From assembly GCA_013816725.1 (NCBI GenBank), contig JACDEA010000129.1:1-6671 (forward strand): DNA of 6,671 bases, read 5' to 3'. Source of the DNA: Actinomycetota bacterium. Its GTDB lineage: Bacteria > Actinomycetota > Acidimicrobiia > Acidimicrobiales > JACDEA01. How positions within the stretch are numbered: the stretch's first letter is position 1; each line of letters begins with the position of its first letter. Below, piece after piece: positions 1 to 5,919 of the stretch. A program made the translations under genes and the position numbers. The notes under the pieces are model-generated. The model did not search any database. It worked only from the letters and a program-made list of their open reading frames with translations, and was not told where the DNA came from.

Positions 1-396
1 GGTCGGGCCCACTCTCGGCCGCCTCGACCACTCGTCGTTCCGCCCACGCCGGAGCGCGAAGCGACGACGACTTCACGGGTTGACTACGCCGAGGGGGTCG
101 TGACGACGGGGGCGGGCCGGTGGGCGGTCGGCCGGTCCGGCGACGTCGTCGTGGCCGGCGACTGGGACTGCGACGGGCAGGACACACTCGCTCTACTGCG
201 GCCCGAGACCGGAGCGGTCTACGTCTTCTCGCGCTGGGCGGAATCGGGCCACGAGCTGGCGGCGTCGTTCGTCGGTACCGCGGCGGGCGCCACCGAACTC
301 ACTACCGACGACGTCGACCACGACGGCTGCCTCGAAATCGTTGCCCGCGGGCCCGAAGCCGACGCGCGCGTGTTCCACCCCGTCGACGCCCTATGA
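1..396 (+). CDS. Secreted-type repeat protein with DxDxDG calcium loops, C-terminal part (5' end outside window)
   Basis: The frame is open from the first base to TGA at 394-396, giving 131 residues, so the start lies upstream of the window. The first ~30 residues are rich in Pro, Arg and Thr and look like a linker. Next comes a repeat unit containing GDWDCDGQD (residues 53-61) followed by LALLRPETGAVYVFSRWA, then a second unit with DDVDHDGC (103-110). Both carry a DxDxDG acidic loop, as in calcium-binding VCBS/FG-GAP-like beta-propeller repeats of secreted proteins. A signal peptide cannot be checked because the N-terminus is missing. The stop overlaps the start of the LysM gene (ATGA), so the two are probably co-translated and may act together at the cell envelope. 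A GTG at codon 34 could be a start in principle, but the repeat unit and upstream linker suggest a longer protein. Function beyond an extracellular calcium-stabilised repeat domain is unknown. Confidence 0.72.
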   Translation, partial: GRAHSRPPRPLVVPPTPEREATTTSRVDYAEGVVTTGAGRWAVGRSGDVVVAGDWDCDGQDTLALLRPETGAVYVFSRWAESGHELAASFVGTAAGATELTTDDVDHDGCLEIVARGPEADARVFHPVDAL

Positions 397-956
397 CTCC
401 GGAGGTCACGGTCATCGAGGTCCTCAGAACGGCCACGGTGGTTTTGGCGGTCTACCTGTGCGCCGTCGTCACTCTCGGGATCGCCTTGCGCATCGTTGGC
501 GCCAATCTGCTGGCCGCCGCCCTCGATCGGGTGACGCCTGCGCTGGCCCGCCGCGTGGTCACCGCCGCGCTCGGCGTGTCACTCGTCGTGCCGAGCGTCG
601 CGTCGGCCAACGAGGAACCCGTCGTGATGCGTCGTCTACCCGACACCGAAACTGCTGCGCCGTCGACAACGACCTCGACAGCGCCAAGGGGCGTCGCCGC
701 ACCGCTCCCCGTGCCGCGCCGAGTCCAGACGGTCGAACCTTCGTCGGCGACGTGGACCGTCAAGCCCGGCGAGCATTTCTGGGCCATCGCTGAGCGGGTG
801 ATGACTGCCGCGCGGCAACGGCCGCCGACCGCCGCGGAGGTCGTTCCCTATTGGAAAGATCTGATCGCGGCAAATCGCAGCCGCCTCCGAGACCCCTCCA
901 ACGCCAATCTCGTATATCCTGGTCAGGTGCTCGTACTGCCGCCGCCGCGCCCGTAA
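393..956 (+). CDS. Membrane-anchored LysM domain protein
   Basis: The 187-residue protein starts at ATG 393, which overlaps the upstream TGA in ATGA. I chose it over longer in-frame possibilities because those overlap the real upstream gene. Residues about 13-35 form a hydrophobic segment (TATVVLAVYLCAVVTLGIAL). A second one at about 55-72 ends in VPSVASA, which resembles a signal-peptidase site. Residues 73-118 are a Pro/Thr/Ser-rich linker typical of exported actinobacterial proteins. Residues 121-183 form a LysM-type domain: WTVKPGEHFWAIAERV at the start, an insertion, then NLVYPGQVLVLP at the end. LysM folds bind N-acetylglucosamine-containing glycans such as peptidoglycan, so a cell-wall-binding role outside the membrane is likely. 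No catalytic domain is visible. The ~20-residue stretch between the two halves (about 138-157) is longer than in a minimal ~44-residue LysM. Confidence 0.85.
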   Translation: MTPEVTVIEVLRTATVVLAVYLCAVVTLGIALRIVGANLLAAALDRVTPALARRVVTAALGVSLVVPSVASANEEPVVMRRLPDTETAAPSTTTSTAPRGVAAPLPVPRRVQTVEPSSATWTVKPGEHFWAIAERVMTAARQRPPTAAEVVPYWKDLIAANRSRLRDPSNANLVYPGQVLVLPPPRP

Positions 957-966
957 CGCGCGCTCG

Positions 967-1101
967 TTACCGCCGACGGATCGGGCCGACCACCTCGACG
1001 TCGACGGGCACGCCGTCGACGTCGGTCGGGAAATCGTCGTGCTCGTCGGCGGGAGCAGATTGACTGAGCAGGTTTCCCCCAGACACCTGAACGCCGGGCA
1101 C
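967..1101 (-). CDS. Possible 44-residue protein downstream of the GT39 gene
   Basis: This minus-strand reading frame starts at GTG (1101-1099), four nucleotides after the stop of the glycosyltransferase gene, and ends with TAA at 969-967. A GAGG sequence overlapping the upstream gene's end sits 7 nt before the GTG, good ribosome-binding spacing. The product contains ADEHDDFPTDVDGVPVDV and ends VEVVGPIRRR. It is acidic with a basic tail and has no membrane segment or signal peptide. I do not recognise it. The DVDGVPVDVEVVG stretch has the look of a piece of a larger actinobacterial protein, so this may be a remnant rather than a complete gene. The frame also runs through a 12-bp inverted repeat, so it may be a chance ORF. 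Confidence 0.3.
   Translation of the reverse strand: MPGVQVSGGNLLSQSAPADEHDDFPTDVDGVPVDVEVVGPIRRR
996..1024. terminator. Perfect 12-bp inverted repeat between convergent genes, possible bidirectional terminator
   Basis: The left arm CGACGTCGACGG (996-1007) and the right arm CCGTCGACGTCG (1013-1024) are exact reverse complements around a 5-nt loop, GCACG. The repeat lies 39 nt past the LysM stop and about 80 nt past the stop of the facing glycosyltransferase gene, where a shared terminator is expected. It has no T-tract on either side, so it is not a classical intrinsic terminator; many high-GC actinobacterial terminators also lack one. The same bases could encode part of a small minus-strand ORF (967-1101), in which case the symmetry comes from alternating Val-Asp codons. 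Confidence 0.45.
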
Positions 1102-1105
1102 CGAG

Positions 1106-2479
1106 TTACCTCGTCTCGATCGTCTCGACTGTCACTCCAGTGAACAAGCGAACACTGATGACCCTCTCGCCCGACGGTGTCGGCTCCGCCGGTTCACCTC
1201 GTTGGATGACTACGGCAAGATTGCCGGCGATCGGTTCGCCGCAGTCGTCATCGGCGTAGTACATCGAGGACCGAACATACGTGGGCCGGAATAACACGCG
1301 CGCGTGCTGCTGGCTCGCTCGATCGCAGGCAAACCGAACAGCGGCGCGAAAGTCTTCCTTGGCTGGCGTCCCGTCGTACCAGCGCGCGACGTAGTAACCG
1401 CTGTGGACCAGCAGGACAGCCAGCGACACCGCCCCCAGAGCACGAGAACGCGCAATCAAGGAATCAATGGTCGCGGCCGTCAGAACAGCGGCTCCCGGTA
1501 CGCAGACGTTGAGGTAATGAGGGACGAACAGGGGCCGCACTGTTCCGATCGCGATGGCGATCACGAACGGGCTTACGACCCACGATGCGACCACGACCAG
1601 TGACGTCATCTCTCGCGACGGTCCCTGACGGGAAGTCCACAGCTTCCAGAGCCACAGCGCGACGAGGAGGATCATCGCTGCCGTGCCATTGCCGACGGTG
1701 ACAGCGCGCGCCGCATATGCCACCGCGCGCAGGTTGGTCGCTGGGAGCCAGTCAACGTCGCCTTCGCGGACGGCCGCGGCCAAAACAAGCGGCGACGTCA
1801 CCAGCAAGAAAGCACCCGCAGCGAGCAACGCATCCCGAAGCTTCGGCACGGACCGTCGGAGAACCAACGCGACACCGTGCGAGGCGATCACGAAGAAAAC
1901 AAACAGGTGCGCATAACAAGCGACTCCCGCGACCACGCCGTACTGAAGCCAGCGTGAGCGCGATGAGCCGTCCTCAAGCGCGCGGGCAAGGGCAAGCGTG
2001 GCGGCCGCGGCAGCGAACATCGCGAGGCTGTACGTCCGAGCCTCTTGGAAGTACCGGACCGTCTGAACCTGGACGAGGAACACCGCACCGGCAATTAGCG
2101 CGGTCCGAGTACTGAACAGCCGCCGCGCTGTGACCATGACCATGACCATCGCCGCGACGCCAAACACCACTGACGGACTGCGCAACGCCGATTCGGAGTC
2201 GCCGAACGCCTGCACCCACAACCAGGAAGCGAGGTGGTAGACGCCGGAGTGAAACTCGCTCCCGGCGGCGAACGACCACATGGCTTGCCAGGAGCCTCTG
2301 GCGACGTGTGCCGAGAACAGCTCGTCGGTCCAGAGGCTCTGAGCGCCTATGCGGAAGAGACCAAGAACGACAGCCAGCCCAGTCATCACAATCACTCCCA
2401 CGACAAAGCCCTGGCGTTCGCCAGGTACGACGGCGCTGGGTATTGCCTTGGCGTCGGTAGTCGGCTTATCCAAAGACAC
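1106..2479 (-). CDS. GT39-type (PMT/ArnT-like) integral membrane glycosyltransferase
   Basis: The 457-residue polytopic membrane protein belongs by its motifs to the GT-C fold superfamily, which moves sugars from lipid-phosphate donors on the outer face of the membrane. The start is GTG (2479-2477) with GAGGG 5 nt upstream. A first membrane helix covers about 24-45. It is followed by SLWTDELFS with the Asp52-Glu53 pair, the position of the catalytic or metal-binding acidic residue in this family. Then come ALRSPSVVFG and YFQEARTYSL, both typical of actinobacterial GT39-like proteins. Further hydrophobic segments fill the centre, and the last ~90 residues form a soluble domain. The HPPLYY-like stretch common in relatives reads FHSGVYHLASWLW here. 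Donor and acceptor cannot be told from sequence; a glycan or glycoprotein at the cell surface is likely. It is divergent from an FkbM methyltransferase gene, and its base composition is lower in GC than the flanks. Confidence 0.85.
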   Translation of the reverse strand: MSLDKPTTDAKAIPSAVVPGERQGFVVGVIVMTGLAVVLGLFRIGAQSLWTDELFSAHVARGSWQAMWSFAAGSEFHSGVYHLASWLWVQAFGDSESALRSPSVVFGVAAMVMVMVTARRLFSTRTALIAGAVFLVQVQTVRYFQEARTYSLAMFAAAAATLALARALEDGSSRSRWLQYGVVAGVACYAHLFVFFVIASHGVALVLRRSVPKLRDALLAAGAFLLVTSPLVLAAAVREGDVDWLPATNLRAVAYAARAVTVGNGTAAMILLVALWLWKLWTSRQGPSREMTSLVVVASWVVSPFVIAIAIGTVRPLFVPHYLNVCVPGAAVLTAATIDSLIARSRALGAVSLAVLLVHSGYYVARWYDGTPAKEDFRAAVRFACDRASQQHARVLFRPTYVRSSMYYADDDCGEPIAGNLAVVIQRGEPAEPTPSGERVISVRLFTGVTVETIETR

Positions 2480-2545
2480 CGCTGCCCTCGTGCTCGAGAA
2501 GTGACCGGTAGAGCGCTTGAAATGCCGAGGCCGTCGCGCCGGCGG

Positions 2546-2567
2546 TATAACGCGAAACGTTGTTATA
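2546..2567. promoter_or_regulatory. Palindrome TATAAC-N10-GTTATA in the divergent spacer
   Basis: The arms TATAAC (2546-2551) and GTTATA (2562-2567) are exact reverse complements. They sit in the 175-bp spacer between the GT39 gene (minus) and the FkbM gene (plus). Each arm read outward resembles a -10 hexamer, so the site could hold overlapping divergent promoters or an operator controlling both genes. An inner AACG/CGTT pair around CGAAA adds to the symmetry. I found no convincing -35 hexamer at 16-18 nt from either arm: TTGAAA at 2517-2522 is 23 nt away from the plus-strand arm. The rest of the spacer holds a small CCGGGC-TCC-GCCCGG hairpin (2579-2593) and three TAGTG words (2594, 2604, 2610). 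Confidence 0.3.
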
Positions 2568-2654
2568 GCCCTCTTCCCCCGGGCTCCGCCCGGTAGTGCT
2601 CGCTAGTGATAGTGCCGCTCCACAATCCTGAGCGGTAACTAGCATCCTCATTGC

Positions 2655-3428
2655 GTGGCTATTCGCGGTCGCATTCTGCCGGCAATACGAGGCCGGCTCC
2701 GCTCAATGGCGCCCGAACCGGTCTACCACGCCGTACGACGGCTGATCCCTGCCAGAGGAGTCGCCGTCAACCATTACGACGCGATGACCGTTGCTGTCAT
2801 GGCGCGCGTGCTGCGGCGTGATGCAAACGCGCTCGACGTTGGTGCTCGCGTCGGTGACTTGCTGCGCCCAATCACAGAGACGGCGCCGTTCGGCGCCCAC
2901 GTGGCGGTCGAACCACTCGCGATGCACGCGGCGACTCTGCGACGTGACTTTCCAAGCGTGACTGTGATCGAGGCCGCCCTCGGCGACACGACTGGACGGT
3001 CGAAGTTCTGCCATGTCGTATCCAATGACGCTTACAGCGGGCTGCGTCGGCGGCCATTCGACCGACCAGACGAACAGGTAGCGACAATTGAGGTCGACGT
3101 TCGCCGGCTGGACGACGTGTGGCCACCGACTCGGCCTTTGGCTTTCGTCAAGATCGACGTGGAAGGAGGCGAGGTCGGCGTCATCCGCGGCGGTTTAGCG
3201 ACGCTAGATGCACATCGCCCGGTCGTCGTCCTTGAGCACGCCGAGAGGGTCTCGTCGGTTTACGGGCACACGACCTCGGATCTGTTTGCTGCGCTTACCG
3301 AAGTGGGCTACACGCTTTTCACCCTTCCGGGGTGGCTCACGGCGGAGCCACCGTTGGAAGCGCGTGAGGTCGACGAGGCTGACGCGTACTATTTCGTTGC
3401 CGCGCCAAGAGCCGCCAAACGTGCGTAA
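2655..3428 (+). CDS. FkbM-family SAM-dependent methyltransferase
   Basis: The 257-residue protein carries the FkbM-type class I methyltransferase pattern. Motif I is ALDVGARVGD (residues 59-68) for SAM binding, VAVEPLAMHAA (83-93) has the acidic ribose-contacting Glu86, and AALGDTTG (107-114) follows. Next are a YSGLRR stretch (127-132), VDVRRLDD (147-154), and FVKIDVEGGEVGVIRGG (164-180), the most diagnostic FkbM block. VVVLEH (190-195) follows it. FkbM enzymes O-methylate sugars or hydroxyls in glycans and natural products. Next to a membrane glycosyltransferase, glycan methylation is the likeliest role. Motif I normally reads D-x-G-A-N-x-G; the Asn is Arg65 here. The start is uncertain: GTG 2655 lacks a clear ribosome-binding site, and ATG 2706 (residue 18) has GAGG 13 nt upstream, somewhat far. 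An in-frame stop at 2640 limits extension. No signal peptide is visible, consistent with a cytoplasmic enzyme. Confidence 0.85.
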   Translation: MAIRGRILPAIRGRLRSMAPEPVYHAVRRLIPARGVAVNHYDAMTVAVMARVLRRDANALDVGARVGDLLRPITETAPFGAHVAVEPLAMHAATLRRDFPSVTVIEAALGDTTGRSKFCHVVSNDAYSGLRRRPFDRPDEQVATIEVDVRRLDDVWPPTRPLAFVKIDVEGGEVGVIRGGLATLDAHRPVVVLEHAERVSSVYGHTTSDLFAALTEVGYTLFTLPGWLTAEPPLEAREVDEADAYYFVAAPRAAKRA

Positions 3429-3473
3429 CGTACGCTGCGACTAGTGAGCGGAGCTCAGTGTTGAGTAACAGGC

Positions 3474-3833
3474 CTAGCTGCCGCGTCCGTGGCGCCATGG
3501 CTGCAGAGGCGATGCCGGTCCCGCATCACGGCTGCTGCACGATGGAAGCGTGCAGCAACCGCGGCCGCACTCTCGTGAGCGATCGGCGCCGCTGTCGTCG
3601 TGTCCGCCGCGGGCACGTTCCTCCTCGAGCCGACGTTCGATGTCCCGCGCCGCCCTGAGCAGTCGGGCGTCGTCCCGTTCTCGGGCGAGGATCTGCGGAC
3701 TACCGACCGCGGCTAGGCACGCGGACGGTGCCGACTCCATCCGTGGAGCGTCCGCGTAAGTAGTGACCGAAAACTCGGCCTTGAGACCCCATGCGGAATC
3801 CAGCCTCGTTCGTGCCCCCTCTTCCCCCCACAT
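3474..3833 (-). CDS. Possible 119-residue uncharacterised protein at the end of the hemW-GT4 operon
   Basis: The minus-strand frame starts at ATG (3833-3831), 2 nt after the GT4 stop TAG, and ends at TAG (3476-3474). This spacing would allow translational coupling; AGGA directly abuts the ATG, so there is no well-spaced ribosome-binding site. Residues about 47-74 (ILARERDDARLLRAARDI, then ERRLEEERARGG) are highly charged with periodic Leu, Ile and Ala, and look like an amphipathic helix or short coiled coil. Third-position GC is moderate there: I counted 28 of 38 codons ending in G or C. The last ~40 residues are Cys-, Ser- and Arg-rich and overlap a strong hairpin, so they look less like a folded protein. 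A second large inverted repeat crosses the frame at 3719-3757. I do not recognise a family. It may be a real small gene, a decayed gene or a chance frame; an internal ATG at 3740 is an alternative start giving 88 residues. Confidence 0.35.
   Translation of the reverse strand: MWGEEGARTRLDSAWGLKAEFSVTTYADAPRMESAPSACLAAVGSPQILARERDDARLLRAARDIERRLEEERARGGHDDSGADRSRECGRGCCTLPSCSSRDAGPASPLQPWRHGRGS
3529..3561. terminator. Long hairpin in the convergent intergenic region
   Basis: TGCTGCACG (3533-3541) pairs perfectly with CGTGCAGCA (3549-3557) around a 7-nt loop. After a single C/A mismatch, three more pairs (3529-3531 with 3559-3561) extend it to 12 pairs. It lies about 100 nt past the FkbM stop, between convergent transcription units, so a terminator for the plus-strand gene or for both is plausible. 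There is no T-tract. It also lies within a doubtful minus-strand ORF. Confidence 0.35.
3719..3757. repeat. Nested inverted repeat: 9-bp outer and 5-bp inner stem
   Basis: ACGCGGACG (3719-3727) is the exact reverse complement of CGTCCGCGT (3749-3757). CTCCA (3735-3739) pairs with TGGAG (3744-3748) around the tetraloop TCCG, and this inner stem runs directly into the outer right arm. The result is one 14-bp stem with a 7-nt bulge (3728-3734) on the left side. It lies about 80 nt past the GT4 stop on the minus strand. It could end or stabilise the operon transcript, or be a protein-binding site. No T-tract follows on either strand. Confidence 0.35.
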
Positions 3834-3835
3834 TC

Positions 3836-4858
3836 CTACGCCGTCGGGCGCGGCGGCACAACCCCCTCGCCGGCGACGCGCCGGTAGATCTCGGCGAACG
3901 CGTCGGCCGACTTCTTGGGCGAGAAGCGCTCCACGTTGTCGCCGGCGGCGGCGATGAGGTGGGCGCGGTAGTCGCCGTCTTCGATCACCCGTTGCACGCC
4001 GGCGCGGATCGACGCGACGTCGAACGGATCGACGAGGCACGCACCGTCGCCCGCGGTCTCGGGCATCGAGGCCACGTTGCTGGTGACGACGGGCCGGCCG
4101 ACGGTCTGGGCCTCGAGGATGGGCATGCCGAAGCCCTCGTACGTCGACACGAAGGCGAGAACGTCGGCCTCGGCGTAGGCCGCCAGCAGTTGCGCCTGCG
4201 TGAGGTTGGTTGAGTTGCGCCACTCCACGCCGGACTGGGCCAGCGCGGCGGCCTGCGGGCGCGATAGCTCGCCGATCACGTGGAGGCGACAGGGCAGTCC
4301 GTCGAGGGCGGCGACGAGCCGTTCGAGGTTCTTGTTGGGGAGCGTGCCCACGTGCAGCACCGTCGGACGATCGGCGTCGAATGCCTTGGGCACGTGTGCG
4401 AACGCGGGCGAGATGCACAGCGGCACGACTTCGACCTTCGACGGGTCGACGCCGCTCAGCGCGATGACCCGGTCGCGGGTGAACGTCGACGGCGTGGTTA
4501 CGACCGCGGCGCGGCCGACTGGTCGCTCGAGCGCCAGCCAGCCGACTGCGCGCTTTCGCAGCCCGGCCTGGCGTCCCTCGTGGCCGCAGTCGTGGACGGT
4601 GAGGACCGTGCGCGACGGATCCAACGACCAGGCCAGGTAGTGCACGTCGCCGGTGATGTGGTTCACGTCGCCCTGGTGGCGCCGCGCTTGCGCCGCGTTG
4701 GCCATCCAGCGACTCACGCCGACGTTGGAGTGGCGGCAGTTGAAGACGTCGACGTCGATGCCGCCGCGATCGGCCAGCTCGGCTCGGATGGCGTCGAACT
4801 CGGCTTCGATGCTGTACGTGTAGGCCGCCCGCTTGCGTTGGAAGTGGACGACCCTCAC
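3836..4858 (-). CDS. GT4-family glycosyltransferase (GT-B fold)
   Basis: The 340-residue cytoplasmic protein is a retaining, nucleotide-sugar-dependent glycosyltransferase of the GT4 type. The C-terminal domain shows the family pattern clearly. VLHVGTLPNKNLERL (residues 167-181) has Lys176 in the usual donor-phosphate position. STYEGFGMPILEA (238-250) holds the EX7E motif, Glu241 and Glu249. VGRPVVTSNVASMPE and GDGACLVDPFD follow, both common in mannosyl- and glucosyltransferases of this group. The N-terminal domain (about 1-160) includes VLTVHDCGHE, which is acceptor-side in this fold. The length is a little short for the family (often 360-400). The start GTG (4858-4856) overlaps the hemW stop in GTGA, so translation is coupled. 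Acceptor and sugar cannot be read from sequence. Its coupling to a heme chaperone gene is unusual, and the ending near another possible ORF suggests a longer transcript. Confidence 0.88.
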   Translation of the reverse strand: MRVVHFQRKRAAYTYSIEAEFDAIRAELADRGGIDVDVFNCRHSNVGVSRWMANAAQARRHQGDVNHITGDVHYLAWSLDPSRTVLTVHDCGHEGRQAGLRKRAVGWLALERPVGRAAVVTTPSTFTRDRVIALSGVDPSKVEVVPLCISPAFAHVPKAFDADRPTVLHVGTLPNKNLERLVAALDGLPCRLHVIGELSRPQAAALAQSGVEWRNSTNLTQAQLLAAYAEADVLAFVSTYEGFGMPILEAQTVGRPVVTSNVASMPETAGDGACLVDPFDVASIRAGVQRVIEDGDYRAHLIAAAGDNVERFSPKKSADAFAEIYRRVAGEGVVPPRPTA

Positions 4859-5919
4859 GAGACGCGCAGTGCAACCTCGTTGGCCAGAAGCCGGCCGCGC
4901 CTGGTGAGCGCGACGCGTTCGCCGTCGCCGGTCGGCGCGACGAGGCCTTCGTCGAGGGCGTCGACATCGAGCGACGCGGCGGGCACGCCGCGCCTCGTCC
5001 GCAAGGACAGCACCAGCCCTTCCATGCGACGGGCGTCGTCGTCGAGGCGTTCCTCACCGGCGACCGGTGATCGCCGCGAGGCAACGGCGTCGATGTAGCG
5101 CTCGGGGGTGCGCACGTTCCAGAAGCGGCGGCCGTCGACGTGTGAGTGGGCGGCGGCGCCAAAACCTCGGTAGTCGCCCTGCGACCAGTAGAGGAGGTTG
5201 TGGCGGCACTCGTGGCCGGGCCGGGCCCAGTTGGAGATCTCATAGTTGGCCAGCCCGCGCTGGGCGAGCAGCGCGTCGGCCACCACGTACTTGTCGGCCT
5301 GGTCGTCGTCGTCGGGGAAGCGGGCCGGATCGCTGGCCAACGGCGTGCCCGCTTCGACGGTGAGCGCGTAGGCGCTGAGGTGAGGCGGGTCGAGGTCGAG
5401 GGCCCGCGTGAGGGTGGCGGTCCAATCGTCGAGCGACTCCCCCACCGCGCCGTGGATGAGGTCGACGCTGAAGCTCTCGAAACCGGCCGCCTGGATGAGG
5501 CCCACGGTTCGGGGGACGGCGTCGGCGTGGTGGGCCCGCCCCAACGCGCGCAACACGTGCGGGACCATCGATTGCACGCCCAGCGAGATGCGGTTGACGC
5601 CGGCGCCGCGGTACGCGGCCAGCAACGGCGCGGTGACGTTCTCCGGGTTGCACTCGACGGTGACCTCGGCATCGGCCGTCCGCGGAATGGCACCCAACAC
5701 AGCGACGAGTTGTTCGGCCGGCAGCAGCGACGGCGTTCCCCCGCCGAAGAACACCGAGGTGGCCGCCGGCATCCCGGCCGCCACCGCGCCGGAGATGTCG
5801 GCCCGCAACGCGTCGGCGTAGCCGTGCATCAGGTGGTGGCGGTCGGTCCAGGTCGCGAACGCGCAGTAGTCGCAGCGCCGCGCGCAGAACGGGATGTGGA
5901 GGTAGACGCCGAAGTTCAA
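4855..5919 (-). CDS. hemW: HemW, radical SAM heme chaperone
   Basis: The 354-residue protein has the radical SAM cluster motif HIPFCARRCDYCAF with Cys12, Cys16 and Cys19 (CX3CX2C). The position two after the third Cys is Phe, whereas true coproporphyrinogen dehydrogenase HemN has a fourth Cys there, so this is HemW rather than HemN. FFGGGTPSLLP (57-67) is the SAM-binding GGGTP motif. VTVECNPENVT, ISLGVQSM and FSVDLIHG follow in the usual order. HNLLYW (240-245) is the HNxxYW motif linked to heme binding in HemW. The C-terminal ~90 residues form the HemN_C-like domain. HemW proteins bind heme and deliver it to respiratory enzymes. The start is TTG (5919-5917), because TTGA overlaps the upstream regulator's stop and the N-terminal sequence VYLHIPF begins at residue 5 as in the family. 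A downstream Met at residue 31 would delete the cluster motif. Older annotations may call it oxygen-independent coproporphyrinogen III oxidase. Confidence 0.93.
   Translation of the reverse strand: MNFGVYLHIPFCARRCDYCAFATWTDRHHLMHGYADALRADISGAVAAGMPAATSVFFGGGTPSLLPAEQLVAVLGAIPRTADAEVTVECNPENVTAPLLAAYRGAGVNRISLGVQSMVPHVLRALGRAHHADAVPRTVGLIQAAGFESFSVDLIHGAVGESLDDWTATLTRALDLDPPHLSAYALTVEAGTPLASDPARFPDDDDQADKYVVADALLAQRGLANYEISNWARPGHECRHNLLYWSQGDYRGFGAAAHSHVDGRRFWNVRTPERYIDAVASRRSPVAGEERLDDDARRMEGLVLSLRTRRGVPAASLDVDALDEGLVAPTGDGERVALTRRGRLLANEVALRVS

Larger units (their letters stand above)
3429..3835. other. Convergent intergenic region, about 400 bp
   Basis: This stretch lies between the FkbM stop on the plus strand and the GT4 stop on the minus strand. 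It holds a doubtful minus-strand ORF of 119 codons and two sizeable inverted repeats (3529-3561 and 3719-3757). I see no tRNA (no T-arm with pairing stems), no direct repeat array and no insertion-sequence ends. The plus-strand frames here are Arg/Ser/Pro-rich and look like antisense shadows. Confidence 0.5.

Noticed and set aside
120..392. Upstream extension of the LysM frame
   Set aside because: It overlaps the repeat-protein gene in another frame and is Arg-rich. The ATG at 393 in an ATGA overlap precedes the first membrane segment and is the better start.
2579..2593. CCGGGC-TCC-GCCCGG hairpin
   Set aside because: A 6-bp stem with no T-tract, lying upstream of both divergent genes; too weak to call a terminator or attenuator.
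2594..2614. Three TAGTG words in the divergent spacer
   Set aside because: Spacing is irregular (10 then 6 nt) and the unit is too short to tell from chance.
3625..3650. GTTCGA word suggestive of a tRNA T-loop
   Set aside because: The flanking bases do not pair into a T-stem, and no acceptor or anticodon stem is present on either strand.
4280..5098. Plus-strand 272-codon frame
   Set aside because: Antisense shadow of the GT4 gene and the hemW 3' end; no domain pattern.
3834..5693. Very long minus-strand frame running through the GT4 and hemW genes
   Set aside because: It is an alternative frame of two well-supported genes and is Arg/Pro/Ser-rich, as expected in GC-rich DNA. Only its last 120 codons, outside those genes, were kept as a doubtful ORF.
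4855..5919. Calling the radical SAM gene hemN (coproporphyrinogen dehydrogenase)
   Set aside because: It lacks the fourth Cys of the HemN CX3CX2CXC motif and carries the HemW-type HNxxYW motif.
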